Assembly (NCBI GenBank): GCA_001599595.1
Contig: BCHH01000004.1
Location: 1,133,997-1,197,996 of the forward strand
Source: Beverwykella pulmonaria
Taxonomy: Eukaryota > Ascomycota > Dothideomycetes > Pleosporales > Melanommataceae
Direction of reading: 5' to 3'
Length of the DNA: 64,000 nucleotides
Below, piece by piece: positions 25,271-37,017 of this stretch (position 1 is the first letter of the stretch; each line of letters starts with the position of its first letter). The position numbers were made by a program, and so were the translations under genes. A model generated the notes under the pieces. It was given only the letters and a program-made list of their open reading frames with translations. It did not search any database and was not told the origin of the DNA.

Positions 25271-27193
25271 TTTGATAGGTGTGTTGTTGGTTGGTTTGGC
25301 TTGGTTGATTAGGATTTGGATATTGGCAGTAGTAGTTTATTGGTTCGTTGGTGTATGAAGCAAGTAGTGATTGACGACTAAGAAATCGAAAGACGGAAAA
25401 GGGAAGAAATGGAAGTAGGTTGATGGTGGAGAGTTGATGTGATAGTGTTCACAAAAGCAGAGAATCTCCCAACCTTATATGCAGGGTCTCTGCCTCCCTT
25501 TGGTTATTACCAATTTTTCATTTCGGCTGACCTGTCTGTCTGTCGGGTGCAGAGGCTCCCGGATGGCGGTAAGACAGCTGGCTGCTGCAGTGTGTTACCA
25601 TCGTCGAGGTGAGCTCAGCCTCCACAGCCCTATTAGCAAGAACTGCGGAACGTGGAAGCTACCGGGAGAACACCACTGCAGCACAGACCTTCTGTGCAGG
25701 GCCCCCGTGAAAAAGACTTCCAATTAGAGAATAGGAAATTGCTGATGCAGCCATGAGGCACAAAAAGACCCGAAATGATTTGAGGAAGTACCAAGTGCTG
25801 GCGTTGCTCAGCCGTTCTTGGCTAGCTATTAGAGGGACAGCTTGCTGACAGAAGTAGTCGCTATTGTTAGACTATGATTTAAGCTTATTCCTCACCCTAG
25901 AATTTGCTTGCTGTGGGGTTCACCGACTAACAGCTGATGTGCCGCAAGGAACGACTGCTGGTCTGGATCCTCATGATGACAGCGAAATTACTATTGGACG
26001 AATGTTTGAATCCCACGATCCTCGGACAGAGTTCATCCGGGTGCACACGGACTGCTCCAGCCTGTTTTTCGCGGTGCGGCGATGCACGTGGCGTTCATTT
26101 GAAAGCGTCGTGGGAGTTTCTAATCTACCATCTAAAAATAGCTCGCTTGGGCGTCTATAACGGCGTCGTATAAGTCGCGGTTAATGGCTATTTGAGTGCC
26201 GGCGCCAGTTATCCTGGTACCGACGAAAATATATGTGATGGAAGTACGATATTTTCGATGAAACGGATGGTTATAGAGATGCAAGTCGCGCTGGGTTTTC
26301 ATGTTGGAGAGGTGAAATTGCGATGAACGTGAATCTAAATGCGTGATGGCCTGTGCGCAAGTCTTGAACTTCACCGTTTCCCCAAAAGGTAAGATGCTTG
26401 ATCAACTCGAAATGTTTCGAGCTGTCCTATCATCTCACAAGAAGTACGAATTGTAAGTGCTTCGGCCTCAGCCACAGCCACATTCTTCGGCGGCGAGGGG
26501 AAATCATCAGCAAAACTGTCATATGGGAGAGAATAAGTCATAAGCTTCAGCTGCTACCTGTCTCTTATCAGGACCTTGTTTATGATTCAAAAACATCAGC
26601 ATTACAGGTCCACGTGGTGTGATGAAAGATTACGCCGTCTCACATGCTTTCGTGTGAAACTCCTCCCTTTCCAGGCTCACTATAAGCTTCCTAGCGTGGG
26701 GATCCGTACGTCGTACGTACGTACAGCAGAATTTGTGACGTCGTACTGTAAGTGAGGTTGTAATTGTACGCGTATGCGGATCATACTGCGCTATTTTTGG
26801 TGTTGCAGAGGGCCTTTGCCACCAACTGGAAGTAGTCTGTCTCCGGCCCAATATGCGCCAGCGGCACATCATCCACAAAGAGACTAACAGTTGCCAGGAA
26901 ATGGAGGCCTTTCATAATTTTGGTTTGCGAAATGCAGAAATGCGGGGAGGAGGGCTGGAGTAGACCAAGAAGCCTTACTAGGCATGGACATGCTGTCATC
27001 TGTTGCGGCGTAGTATGACTGTGCCACGTGCAGCGCAAGGACTAACATGTTGCACATAGATCAGTTGGGGATTGTATATCAAGCACGTACATATTTGCAC
27101 TACAATATTTTTCGGGAAGAGAGTTAAATGATCTGTTTAGCACTGCCAGGTCGTACTGCCATGATCAGAGTACTCTCAACGCCATGAGCCACA
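25271..27193. other. Gene-poor interval, 1.9 kb
   Basis: Carries the cupredoxin promoter and the 3' flank of the RNA helicase. A small CGTACGT-rich cluster lies at 26705-26724. Open frames (25864-26160, 26630-26878, 26781-27038) have no family resemblance. Confidence 0.5.
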
Positions 27194-29675
27194 TTACATG
27201 ATCGTCTCGATCACTTCTGATACCCAGTCCAACTGAACCGCGGAAACGCCCCTCGCCCATGCCTTCCCAGTAAACACAAACTCGCTGAACACGATGGCCT
27301 CGGTCTTCCTACCAAATAGCACCGAACTCGGGTGGATGGAGACGGTCTGATTGCCCATTAGTGTTCTGTAGCTCCCGTCTGGCATCAGCCGCGCAGTGTT
27401 TGATATAAAACCTCGGAGTATGCATGCCAAAATAGCTTGTGTCTTCGCTTCGGACGGACTGGAGGTTGGTTTGTCGGTAGAGGGCAGGAGTTTGAGCTGC
27501 AAGCACTGCTGGAGGAGCTGTTTCTTTATGTTCTGGGCCAGTCAGTGGAATTCAAAACAGATGCATAAAGGGTAGCTTGATCCCTGAGATGGAAAAACTT
27601 ACCATGACGTTCTGCATCGCTCGATGAGAGACAAAATGCTTCTCGCACCACACTTTTCGATCAGTCCGCTCCTCGGCGTAGCGCTGCACCGTTACAAGAA
27701 GCGTCATGTGGTCTCCTTCTCGTCGATATAGCTCGCGTCTCGCTGCTTCGGCCTCTTCTTTCCGCTCTTCCGTAACTAGATTTAGGAAGATGTTCTCCAC
27801 ACTTAGTGCGGAGATGATGTCGACTACGTCGAGCAAGCAATCTCGCTCCGGCTGCGCTGCCTCAACCAGGACGCGCCCGAGGGTAGGTGTAAGAGGGAGT
27901 TTTGCCATCTTGAGCCCAGTCTCACTGATCGCACCCGTCTCTTCTATCGCGCTTAAATGCAAAAGTTGCAATAACGCTTTCTCAAGCGCTTCCCTCGGCG
28001 GCCGGTCCAGGAAAGGGAAGTTGAGCACGTCGTCAACGCCACGGGCCTTCATCGTCAATATTGCATGACTCAAATCGCATCTCAATATCTCTGGTGTAGT
28101 CCGCTCTTCCATGCTCTTGTATCCATCTTCTGTGTACAGTCTGTAGCATTGCCCTGCTGCTTCTCTGCCTGCTCGACCTTTGCGCTGAATGGCTGCGGAT
28201 TTGGAGATTGGTTTCACGAGGAGTGACTCAAGGCCCAGGCGATTTCGGAATTGCTTGATTTTGGACTTTCCGCAGTCAACCACGAAGCGTACGCCTGGAA
28301 CAGTGACGGAGGTTTCAGCGATGTTGGTAGCGAGGATTACTTTGCGGGTGCGATAGGGAGTGGGTGTGAAGATGCGTTGTTGGGCATGCTGAGGGAGTGC
28401 AGCGAAAAGAGGGAGGGCGAGGAGCTTTGGTACTTCGGTGTCCATTCCTTGCGCATACTCGTTGATGAGCTTCTCGAGTCCCTCAATCGTGTCCTGGCCT
28501 GTGAGGAACACAAGAATATCGCCAGGGAGTGGTTCTTTGTAGTGTATTTGGAAAATGATCCTCAAGGCCGATTCCACCCAATCCTGAGTAGGCTCCGACA
28601 GGTAGACAGTTTTGACGGGATATTGTCTGCCCTCCACGAAACAGGTAGAGATTTTATCATCTTTTGCGATCGCCTTGGAGGCATCCTGCATATTAGGCTG
28701 ATCGTTAGGCGACTTGCTAAGTCTGAATTCAACTGCTTCGGAGTCGCCAGCCTCCATTTGACCATTGTTTGCTGAAGCCCTGAACCTGTCCCCGAAAAAA
28801 TGTACGAGGGCTTCGACATCAGCCGTTGCACTCATGACCACGACTTTTAGAGGAGTTTTCTGCCTCTTCCCTTTCTCAACCCCTGCCACCAAATTTCTCA
28901 AGAAACCGAGTATCAAATCCACGTTGACGCTCCGCTCATGAACTTCGTCCACCACCACGGCGCTGTACTGGCTCATTTCCGGGTCCCTAAGCATTTCCTG
29001 GAGCAGCATACCCTCTGTCAAGAATTTGACTCTTGTTCCTGGGCCTGTAGTGTTGTCAAAACGGACGCTATATCCAACTTTGGCCGCTGGACTTTGATTG
29101 CCGAATAGACTACCCATCTCTTCTGCTACTCGACGTGCCAGGGAGATGGCTGCGACTCGCCGCGGCTGGGTAATTGCTATCGTCTTTGTACACCATGGCT
29201 CCGAGAGCAGAAATTGGGGCACCTGTGTCGATTTTCCAGAACCAGTCTCGCCGGTCAGAACAAGCACATTACTCTTTCGCAGGGCGTCTCGTACAGTCTT
29301 TGCGTGCGGCCATATGGGAAGCGATTTCCGGATAGGTAGAAGCGCGTCACGTCGTTTCTGGAGGTGGGTTGGAGGGTCTGATTGACCTGGCTTAAATCCC
29401 TTTTGTTGCTGTCGAGGATGCGATGTAAGATTTGTCCCGTGACCTAGTCGCGGTACTGATTTCTGGTAGGCTGCCTCTGTTGAAGCTTCTTTTTCCAGAT
29501 TTATGGCTGTGACTGCTTCCCTCTCGCCCGCTTCCTCAAATTTCATCAATTTCCCTGTCCCTTTTCTGCCAGCACCTTCCCTAGCTCTTTCGGTTGCGCT
29601 TTTGGCGCCCGGGTCTCCATTCGCTTTCGATGCGCGCTTTCGCTTCTTGCCCTTTGTGAGCTCGGCGGGCGCCAT
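27194..29675 (-). CDS. DEAH-type RNA helicase, Dhr2-like
   Basis: Two exons leftward, 29675-27603 and 27532-27194 (70 bp intron), 803 aa. A basic Lys-rich head is followed by the helicase core: motif I GETGSGKST (142-150), TQPRRVAA, motif II DEVH (243-246), SATA, and later ILATNIAETSVTVPG and QRKGRAGRE (motif VI). The helicase-associated and OB-fold regions follow, ending across the splice junction in RTLMGNQTVSIHPSSVLFGR. The architecture fits DEAH/RHA helicases, and the short head with this set of blocks best fits nucleolar Dhr2, which works in 18S rRNA maturation; a DHX33/Prp43 relative is the alternative. The second motif-II residue pair is VH, not the usual AH. The ATG at 29675 is the first after an unrelated upstream extension of the frame. 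Confidence 0.9.
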
Positions 29676-30279
29676 GGTGTTAGAATAGTGAAGCTTGTGT
29701 AGGTTCGTGGAATATTTTTTGCGGAATTGCTTATCGATAAGATGCGCACTAGACTGCATGGGGTTAGACTTGAAGCCGAAATGCGAACCTCTAGGTAAGC
29801 TCGTCCCGTCCTTGTCCTCGGGACAGATCGAGGTCCTCAATTCTGGCCATAAGCGAAAAGGATCAACGTTACAACACCATATACACCACAGGGCATTACA
29901 CAATACATGGTAGAAAGTACCAGCCAGGTTCCAATATTGCAGAGGAGGGCCAACAAAAGCGAGATGACCCAATCTCACCATCTTAGAGTCGGTGCCGCAT
30001 GCATCATCCTCAGAGAATGCTCTAGGATGGTTTCGGGCCGATCGAAGACTGCAACAACACTCTCGGTCTCCATTCCCCCGGTGCTACAAGTCCGGGGTTG
30101 TCGATGGCTTTGACCCCGCGAACGAGCGACTTTACTTAACTTTCATCAACCGGCAATTTATCCATCAATGTAAAGTAGATCGATTCAATCGCTAAACCGG
30201 GACAAGAACAGCTGAATCCAGGGTCGAAGGACATTGAAAATGGCTTGCAGGCGCACTTTCAGAACCTCACGAGGTCAAG
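29676..30279. promoter_or_regulatory. Divergent promoter region
   Basis: 604 bp between the helicase gene (-) and the secreted glycosidase gene (+). It must hold both promoters. No specific site was recognised. Confidence 0.55.
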
Positions 30280-32382
30280 ATGTTGCTCCCTCGGTTGTGG
30301 AGCAGATCCCTCCTCCTCGCTATTGCGTCACCCATCGTTGAATGCAAGATTAATCGCGAGTCCATCGTTCGCCAGTTCAATCTCAAATTGAACCAGTCCC
30401 ACGTCTACAGTCCAGTGCAAGTAGGTAATGGAAATTTCGCCTTCGGGGCCGACATAACGGGGCTGCAAACCTTCGTCCCCCATAACACGCTTTCGTCATG
30501 GGGCTGGCACAACTCCTCGCTACCAACTACACCTAATCAGACCGCGATTACCGACTACACAGGCCTTGATTGGTGGACTCATGATCGACTCGTCAACTAT
30601 GCGCAGCCAAATCCCGCAGAAAAGGATATCAGTCAATGGATGATATCGAATCCGCATCGAATCAATCTTGGGCGCATTGGGCTGTGGTTTGGAGGACAAA
30701 ATGTCAGTGAAGAGATGCTGGTGGATAAAAGTCAAGTGCTAGATCTGTGGACAGGCGCAATATCCTCATCGTTCTCGTTCAACGGAAACAAAGTTCAGGT
30801 TCAGACGGTCGCGAGTCCCGAGACAGACACTGTGGCCGTCAAGATACGATCGGATGCGCTGAAGATTGGATTGATGGGTGTGTTCCTCGACTTCCCGTAT
30901 GCGAGTGGCAAGAGCAAGTTCGATGCTCCATTCGTTGGGATCTGGAATGCGACAGGGAACCATACTACTGAGCTGAGAAGCGGAGATAAAAGAGCTAGTA
31001 TAAGGCACACGCTCGATGCAACAACCTACTTAGCTGATATCGCTTGGGAAAACGAAGCAAGCATAAAAAGAATGACCAACGACACACATAAATACATACT
31101 GCAGCCTGAGGAGGGCAGTGACACCCTCGTGTTTACTATCACATATGCACCTCAGGCTACCAATATTACAGAGACCTCTGAGGGCGTTACATCGAAGGCG
31201 ACAGAATGGTGGCATGAGTACTGGTCCTCTGGCGCTTTCGCCTCTTTACCAATCGAAACCAATTCTTCTGCGAAGGAACTGCAGCGACGCATTATTCTAT
31301 CTCAATACCTGCTCGCTGTCAATGGTGCTGGCAAAGATCCCGCGCAAGAATCAGGCTTAGTAAATAATGGCTGGTACGGGAAATTCCACATGGAGATGGT
31401 ATTCTGGCACCTCGCACACTGGACATTATGGAACAAATGGTCGCTCTATGACCGCAGCATCGGCGTATACGAGCGGTTTCTCCCAGCAAGCTTAGAGCGA
31501 GCAAAGAAACAAGGCTACAACGGTGCACGAATCGGAAAAATGAGTGATCCATCGGGACGCTCTGCACCTGGTGAGATCAACAGTCTGCTGATCTGGCAGC
31601 AGCCACATCCAATGTACTTTGCCGAAATGGAGTACAGGAAATTTCCCACAGAGAAGACTTTGAAGAAGTGGGATCACGTCTTGACCGCAGTGGCAGACTT
31701 CATGGTCAGTTATGCATGGTTTAATGAAACGTCTAAAGTATACGATCTCGGGCCTCCCATGTATCCGGTCTCTGAGAACACGAACCCAAATCAGACCGTG
31801 AATCCCACATTCGAGCTCGCGTACTGGAGATTTGGACTCGATGTGGCCGAACAGTGGCAATTGAGACAGGGAAAATCCATACCCTCAAACTGGCGATTGA
31901 TCAAAGAAAACCTGGCACCTTTTCCGGTCGAGGATGAAGTATACGTTTTGTACGAGGGTGTCAAGGACATGTGGATAACACCAACTCTTGTCGAAGACCA
32001 CCCTGGCCTCCTAGGAATCTATGGATGGCTCCCTCCAGATTCCCGTTTGAATCTCACAACCTTCAACAAGACGATCGACAAAGTCTATCAATCCTGGAAC
32101 TTCACGTACTCATACGGCTGGGACTTCCCTTTGCTCTCCATGACAGCAGCTCGATTAAGAGACTCAGAGAGAGCGGTGCAATGGCTGTTGGATCCGAGTA
32201 ATCAGTTCAACGAGGTGGGAATGCCTGTTGGTGGAACAAGGGTTCCGACGCCGTACTTCCCGGCTAGCGCGGGTCTGCTGCTGGCCGTAGGAATGATGTC
32301 TGGGGGTTGGGACGGCTTAGAAGGACCAATCTTCCCGAACGAGTGGGATGTAGAAGTTGAGGGATTTGGGAAGGCTATGTAG
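30280..32382 (+). CDS. Secreted six-hairpin glycosidase-like protein
   Basis: Single exon, 700 aa. The N terminus MLLPRLWSRSLLLAIASPIV is a signal peptide. An N-terminal beta-sandwich-like part (VGNGNFAFGADITGLQTF) is followed by an (alpha/alpha)6-barrel-like part with WYGKFHMEMVFWHLAHW, WNKWSLYDRSIGVYERFLP and GWDFPLLSMTAARL. Many Asn-x-Ser/Thr sites fit secretion. Layout and motifs resemble GH65-like and other six-hairpin glycosidases; the substrate and catalytic acid cannot be assigned from sequence alone. It is the first of three same-strand genes ending with an alpha-galactosidase, which suggests use of plant or fungal polysaccharides. The frame is intact. Confidence 0.85.
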   Translation: MLLPRLWSRSLLLAIASPIVECKINRESIVRQFNLKLNQSHVYSPVQVGNGNFAFGADITGLQTFVPHNTLSSWGWHNSSLPTTPNQTAITDYTGLDWWTHDRLVNYAQPNPAEKDISQWMISNPHRINLGRIGLWFGGQNVSEEMLVDKSQVLDLWTGAISSSFSFNGNKVQVQTVASPETDTVAVKIRSDALKIGLMGVFLDFPYASGKSKFDAPFVGIWNATGNHTTELRSGDKRASIRHTLDATTYLADIAWENEASIKRMTNDTHKYILQPEEGSDTLVFTITYAPQATNITETSEGVTSKATEWWHEYWSSGAFASLPIETNSSAKELQRRIILSQYLLAVNGAGKDPAQESGLVNNGWYGKFHMEMVFWHLAHWTLWNKWSLYDRSIGVYERFLPASLERAKKQGYNGARIGKMSDPSGRSAPGEINSLLIWQQPHPMYFAEMEYRKFPTEKTLKKWDHVLTAVADFMVSYAWFNETSKVYDLGPPMYPVSENTNPNQTVNPTFELAYWRFGLDVAEQWQLRQGKSIPSNWRLIKENLAPFPVEDEVYVLYEGVKDMWITPTLVEDHPGLLGIYGWLPPDSRLNLTTFNKTIDKVYQSWNFTYSYGWDFPLLSMTAARLRDSERAVQWLLDPSNQFNEVGMPVGGTRVPTPYFPASAGLLLAVGMMSGGWDGLEGPIFPNEWDVEVEGFGKAM

Positions 32383-32650
32383 AATGGATCAGGTGATCAG
32401 CCTCAAGCCAACATATCCCAATTCGGTAACACCACCTCGTAAAATGGTATGTAATTCTGCTATCAAGGTGACATGACCTGACAACTAGTCAAGCTCGAAC
32501 TGCATCACGCTCATGTAGCTGTACTAGTTGTATACTTCGTATTGCAAGGTCAGACCATGATATGTGCCCTATAAGACCCCAATCCGCCCTGCCAACGCCA
32601 GACGCAAAAGCAAGCACTGACTTGGGTTAAAACTACCATCATCTTTCCGA
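32383..32650. other. Short intergenic region
   Basis: 268 bp between two same-strand genes: the 3' flank of the glycosidase and the promoter of the collar-like protein. Confidence 0.5.
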
Positions 32651-34311
32651 ATGTCTTTCCATAATAACACGATCCCTATTGGGGCCATCCTAGCATATGC
32701 ATCAGACGACGTCGCAGCCATCGAGCCCCTCGGTTGGCATCTTTGCGATGGCTCACAAGGGACCATCGACTTACGGGGACGATTCCTCTGTGGTATGGAA
32801 AGGCTGGAGATGCAAGAGATAAATGCAAATCACTGACTGCAAATTGTGTAGGGGCAACAGATGAGCACCCGCCAAAATCACAAGCCACATTTGGGACAGC
32901 GACTTCTTGGCCATCACTGGACCATCTGAACAAAAAGAACGAAATCAAAGTCCGAGTAGACCACATCCCCACAGATTACCATGGCGTCGACTCATACAAG
33001 TATGATAATCCGGAAAAGCCTCAAATGGTGAAATGGACAGGAGAATCTACCACCATGTCCGTTATCGGTACAGATGTCGAAACGCGCCCGGTCAACATGG
33101 CGTTGAACTTTATCCAAAGCACGCGAGAAGACGTCATAATCCCAGCCGGATGTGTAATCGCGTGGGCGGGCCGCTCCAACATGTATTTTGCTCACACGCC
33201 GTGGTTGGTATGTGATGGGGGCGAGGTCTACGAATCCCAGTGGCCTGCCCTGAAGACAGCAATCGGCCACCGCTTCTCTGACATCAACCCCCCGGCCGAA
33301 CGATTCTGCAAGCCGGATCTACAGGGTCTTTTCATACGGGGAGTCAATGGGTCTCTAAACCCCAATGACGGAGACCCCGATGCGGGTGATCGATTTCCAG
33401 CCCCGGATCAGAGCAAAGGGAAAGATATAGTCGGCACTCTTCAGTGTTGCGCCACGTCCATGGATCACTTAAACGTCGTGCTTCCACACTACACCGCGCC
33501 AGACCCTTTACAGCCTTCGACACTCGCAGTCGACAGCCTAAGCGGCTACAAAAATATCGAGAATGGGAACTGGAAAACGAAGCAGCACTGGACCGGGTTC
33601 GGGAATGAGACTCGTCCTGACAATGCGGCTGTGACATACTTTATCAACGCCATACCACAGCCTTCTAAGGATTTTCCCCTGGGTGGACTCGTCGGCATCG
33701 TTGGCGCCGCAACTTTGGAACCAAGCCCGGCGTGGCTTCCTTGTTGGAAAACTGGCTTCCAATCAGCCAATTTTCCAGAACTCGCTGCGATCCTTGGGGG
33801 CATTTGGGGAACAGCGTCGTCTGAACACACAGCCCTCCCACCGCTAGAGGGCCGCTTTTTACGCGGGACGGATACAAGGGCTGACCTACAGAACTCATCT
33901 TGGGGCGATCCGGACCGCATGAAGCGCTACATTGGCCAGGAACGGACAAGCACTGTTCCCGCAAACGGCACTGGGACTTTGCAAGACTCGTGCATTGGGA
34001 TCCCTAGAGGCTGGATCTTTGCCGAGAAGGCCAGCATCAGCACGGATTCCAAGACAGGACTTACCTCGTTCGACTTCGAGCCGGCAGTTGGCGACTATCC
34101 GGATGAGTACGCGTCGAATTGGGGAATCAGCGCCATTGTTGCGGGGAACTGGAGACATAATAGTATGATCGGATCGAGTGGAAAGGCGGGGGAGTGGAGG
34201 GATGGAGAAGGAGACTATCCTGTTGTTGTGCATGCCAGTGCCGGTGTTGATAGGGGAGTGACTGCACCTAAGCGTACCCATGTGAATTTCTTCATCAAAG
34301 GTCGGAATTGA
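32651..34311 (+). CDS. Protein with three phage-tail-collar-like modules
   Basis: Two exons, 32651-32792 and 32852-34311, 533 aa, no signal peptide. Three tandem units resemble the tip region of phage tail fibres. Unit 1 (residues ~8-135) has IPIGAILAYAS, GWHLCDGS, LRGRFLCG and ETRPVNMALNFI. Unit 2 (~144-312) has IPAGCVIAWAG, WLVCDGG, PDLQGLFIRG and ETRPDNAAVTYFI. Unit 3 (~323-533) has PLGGLVGIVG, AWLPCWKT, PPLEGRFLRG and APKRTHVNFFI. In phage collar proteins the pattern is PxGxIxxWxG...GWxxCDG...PDLRGRFxxG followed by an ETRPxNxAxNxII end. Unit 1 is the shortest and unit 3 has lost the CDG motif. The 59 bp intron splits the Gly codon that ends the first LRGRFLCG, so the gene is truly nuclear. 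Function unknown; a carbohydrate-binding or trimeric-fibre role is only inference. Confidence 0.88.
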
Positions 34312-35428
34312 GACGTAGGAGGTAGAGAGGTAAAGATGTTTTGGCGCGTTTGGTTGTTTCGTGTTCATATTTTGTTTAGATTTCCTTTTCTACTTACCAC
34401 GTGGGTACGAGAAGTCAAAAGTCGGCGAGCGCTTTTATAGCTGTAATGAGTTGGTTTGGAGGAATGATCTCTTACATTTTTGCGCACAAAAGATTGAGTA
34501 CGTTTTAATGTAAATGTCAGCACGGCTCCATGTGTCTCTTAGCTAGTTCCCAGTATCAGTATGAACAACCTGGCCAGACGCGAATAATGCGTGTTGAAGG
34601 GTTCGAAGAGACTCACAGTGGGTAGTATACTAATCCGGCCTGCTTGCTCTAGCAGAAAAACCCGGAAAGGACCACCATACAAAGAGATTACGCACGTTTG
34701 CTTGCTTGCGAAGTACTAGCGCAATGGAAGGCACTGGAAGCAGGTGTAAAGCTTAAAGCTTGAGACATGAGCGGGACGAGCAAAGACCTCGGAAGGATTC
34801 TCCTGGCCCTTTTTTTCGGTTAAGACTCTCTAAGTCTCTAAGTCTGTAAGCCTCTAAGCCTCTAGGGACATTCTCCGAGACGGTGGTGGGTTGCTAGCAT
34901 CAGTTCGAAGTAGCAGTCGGAAGTGAAGGATGCGCTTCCAATTCCAGACTAGTGTTGCCAGCCTCACGTCTCCCCCAAGTCCCCTCGACCTCAACGTCTT
35001 TCCTGCAGCCAAGTCTGCAGAGACCAAGGCAAGGAGCGTTCTCCTTCCTCAACAATAGTATGACCCTGTCCTAGTGGCCTCACTACACATGAGCAAACCC
35101 GGGACTGGGCGACTTTAGATTGCTTTTCAGGCGGAGCTTCCCCGCGCGTCCCCGCAATTCCTCGCAGCAATTCTCGGACCGTTCACCTGCCCCATGACGA
35201 TCTGATTCGGCCCCATCTTCTGTACCTGGCCATTATCATCAGAGGCACAAATTTTCCTTGCGGAGCGACAGGCGGGACCGGGGCCATGCCGCGGGAATCT
35301 GGAAGAGTTGGGTTAGATGGCAGCTGCGTGACGCGGTATAAGACGTTCATGGCCCGCGATGTAAAAACAGGCATCAGCACCATTGAGCTCCCACAGACTC
35401 GCGACCCTTCCCATTCATCTTTGTTGCC
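34312..35428. other. Intergenic, 1.1 kb, with a short tandem repeat
   Basis: Precedes the alpha-galactosidase gene and holds its promoter. It contains an 8-bp tandem repeat at 34828-34867. No gene was seen. Confidence 0.5.
34828..34867. repeat. 8-bp tandem repeat, five units
   Basis: Successive units read CTCTAAGT, CTCTAAGT, CTGTAAGC, CTCTAAGC and CTCTAGGG. Confidence 0.85.
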
Positions 35429-37017
35429 ATGGTTCGCGCAATCGCTTCACAACTGCTGACCGCGGCAGCTTTTCTGCCCGGACAGACATCTGCGTATAAT
35501 CGCCGCTACATCGACAATTCGACCGGAACGCCCCAGGTCATTATTCCCGGCGCATCCTCGTACAATGGCCTCAATCTGGTGCCCCAGATGGGATGGAACA
35601 ACTGGAACGCTTTCCATTGCGACGTGAACGAGAGCCTGCTGCTCAGCACCGCGCAGCAAATGGTAGACCTCGGTCTGCGAGATCTTGGATATAATTACAT
35701 CGTCATGGACGACTGCTGGTCCATTGGGCGCAACTCGAGTGGGTATCTCGTTGAGAATCGTGAGTGACACAATCCACCTCCTCTTCATAGTGCAGCTTCG
35801 CTGAGTGATTGTTCCCAGCCGTCAAATTCCCCAATGGAATCAAAGCCATCGCAGACCAGATCCACGGCCTCGGCATGAAATTCGGCATGTATTCTTCCGC
35901 TGGCGTCTTCACCTGCGGGAGATACCCTGGCTCGCTAGGCTTCGAGCAGAAGGATGCTGATTTGTGGGCGAGCTGGGACGTCGACTACCTCAAGTATGAT
36001 AACTGCTTCAATCAAGGCCAATCCGGGACCCCGAAGCTATCTTTCGATCGGTACAATGTCATGTCGCAGGCCTTGAACGCGACGGGCAGGGACTTTGTGT
36101 ACTCTTTGTGCAACTGGGGCAACGACGATCCATACGACTGGGCATATACCATCGCGAACTCCGGGCGCATGTCAGGAGATATCTACGACTCATTCAATCG
36201 CCCCGACGATCGCTGCCCCTGCACTGAGGCTATCGGCTGCGCATGGCCAGGCTTCCACTGCTCCGTGATGAACATCCTGAATAAGATGCCCGCCATCCAA
36301 TCGCGCACCATGTCCGGCTATTTCAACGACATGGACATGCTTGAGATTGGCAATGGCGGCCAGTCCGACTCAGAGTACGTCGTGCACTTCAGCATGTGGG
36401 CCCTGAACTCCTCCCCTCTCCTCATCGGCACGAATATCGGCACGCTGTCCCCCGCCAACCTCGCCATATATTCCAACCCAGCCATCATCGCACTCAACCA
36501 AGACCTCTCTGCCGGTGCCGCGATCAGGAAGTGGCGATATCTAGTAGACCCCGACGAGACAGGCCAAGGCGAGATCTCCATGTGGACGCGCACCATGGCC
36601 AACGGTGACACCGTTGTCGCACTTCTGAACGCCGCAAATACAACCATGATGATGAACGCAACCATGAACGATATCTTCTTCGATCAGCGCACAGCAGGCG
36701 CATACCAGGCACCTCCTGAGCTCTCTCAAACCTGGGACGTGTACGACCTCTGGGCGAACCGCATGTCGGATGAGGAAGCGGAAGCCGTTATCAATGGGAC
36801 CTCGGCCATGAGCGCGAATAGCACGACTAGGTATAATGCTACGGCTACGAGCTATGCGCAGGGAATCGAGAATAATAGTACGGCGTTGTTTGGGGTGAGG
36901 GTCGGAAGTATTGCGCCTAGTGGGACGTTTAGTGCCGAGATTGCGAGACATTCAGTTGGTGTGTATAGATTGAGGAGTCAGGGGGTAGCAAATGCGCAGA
37001 AGAGGGATGAGTTGTAG
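35429..37017 (+). CDS. Secreted alpha-galactosidase, family GH27
   Basis: Two exons, 35429-35759 and 35819-37017 (59 bp intron), 509 aa. A signal peptide (MVRAIASQLLTAAAFLPGQT) precedes PQMGWNNWNAFHCDVNE, the start of the GH27 (beta/alpha)8 barrel, then YIVMDDCWS. The nucleophile is D171 in YLKYDNC; the acid/base is D231 in RMSGDIYDSF. A C-terminal beta-domain follows (VYDLWANRM...GVRVGSIAPSGT). The enzyme removes terminal alpha-1,6-galactose from melibiose, raffinose-type sugars or galactomannan outside the cell. Several Asn-x-Ser/Thr sites support secretion. The splice junction joins LVEN to PVKFPNGIKAIADQIHGLG, exactly the family sequence. Confidence 0.95.

Noticed and set aside
26705..26724. 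CGTACGT-rich cluster
   Set aside because: Too short to call a repeat element or binding site; it may be chance.
28251..28775. Long open frame on the plus strand inside the helicase gene
   Set aside because: It is the antisense shadow of the helicase coding sequence; the protein has no family features.
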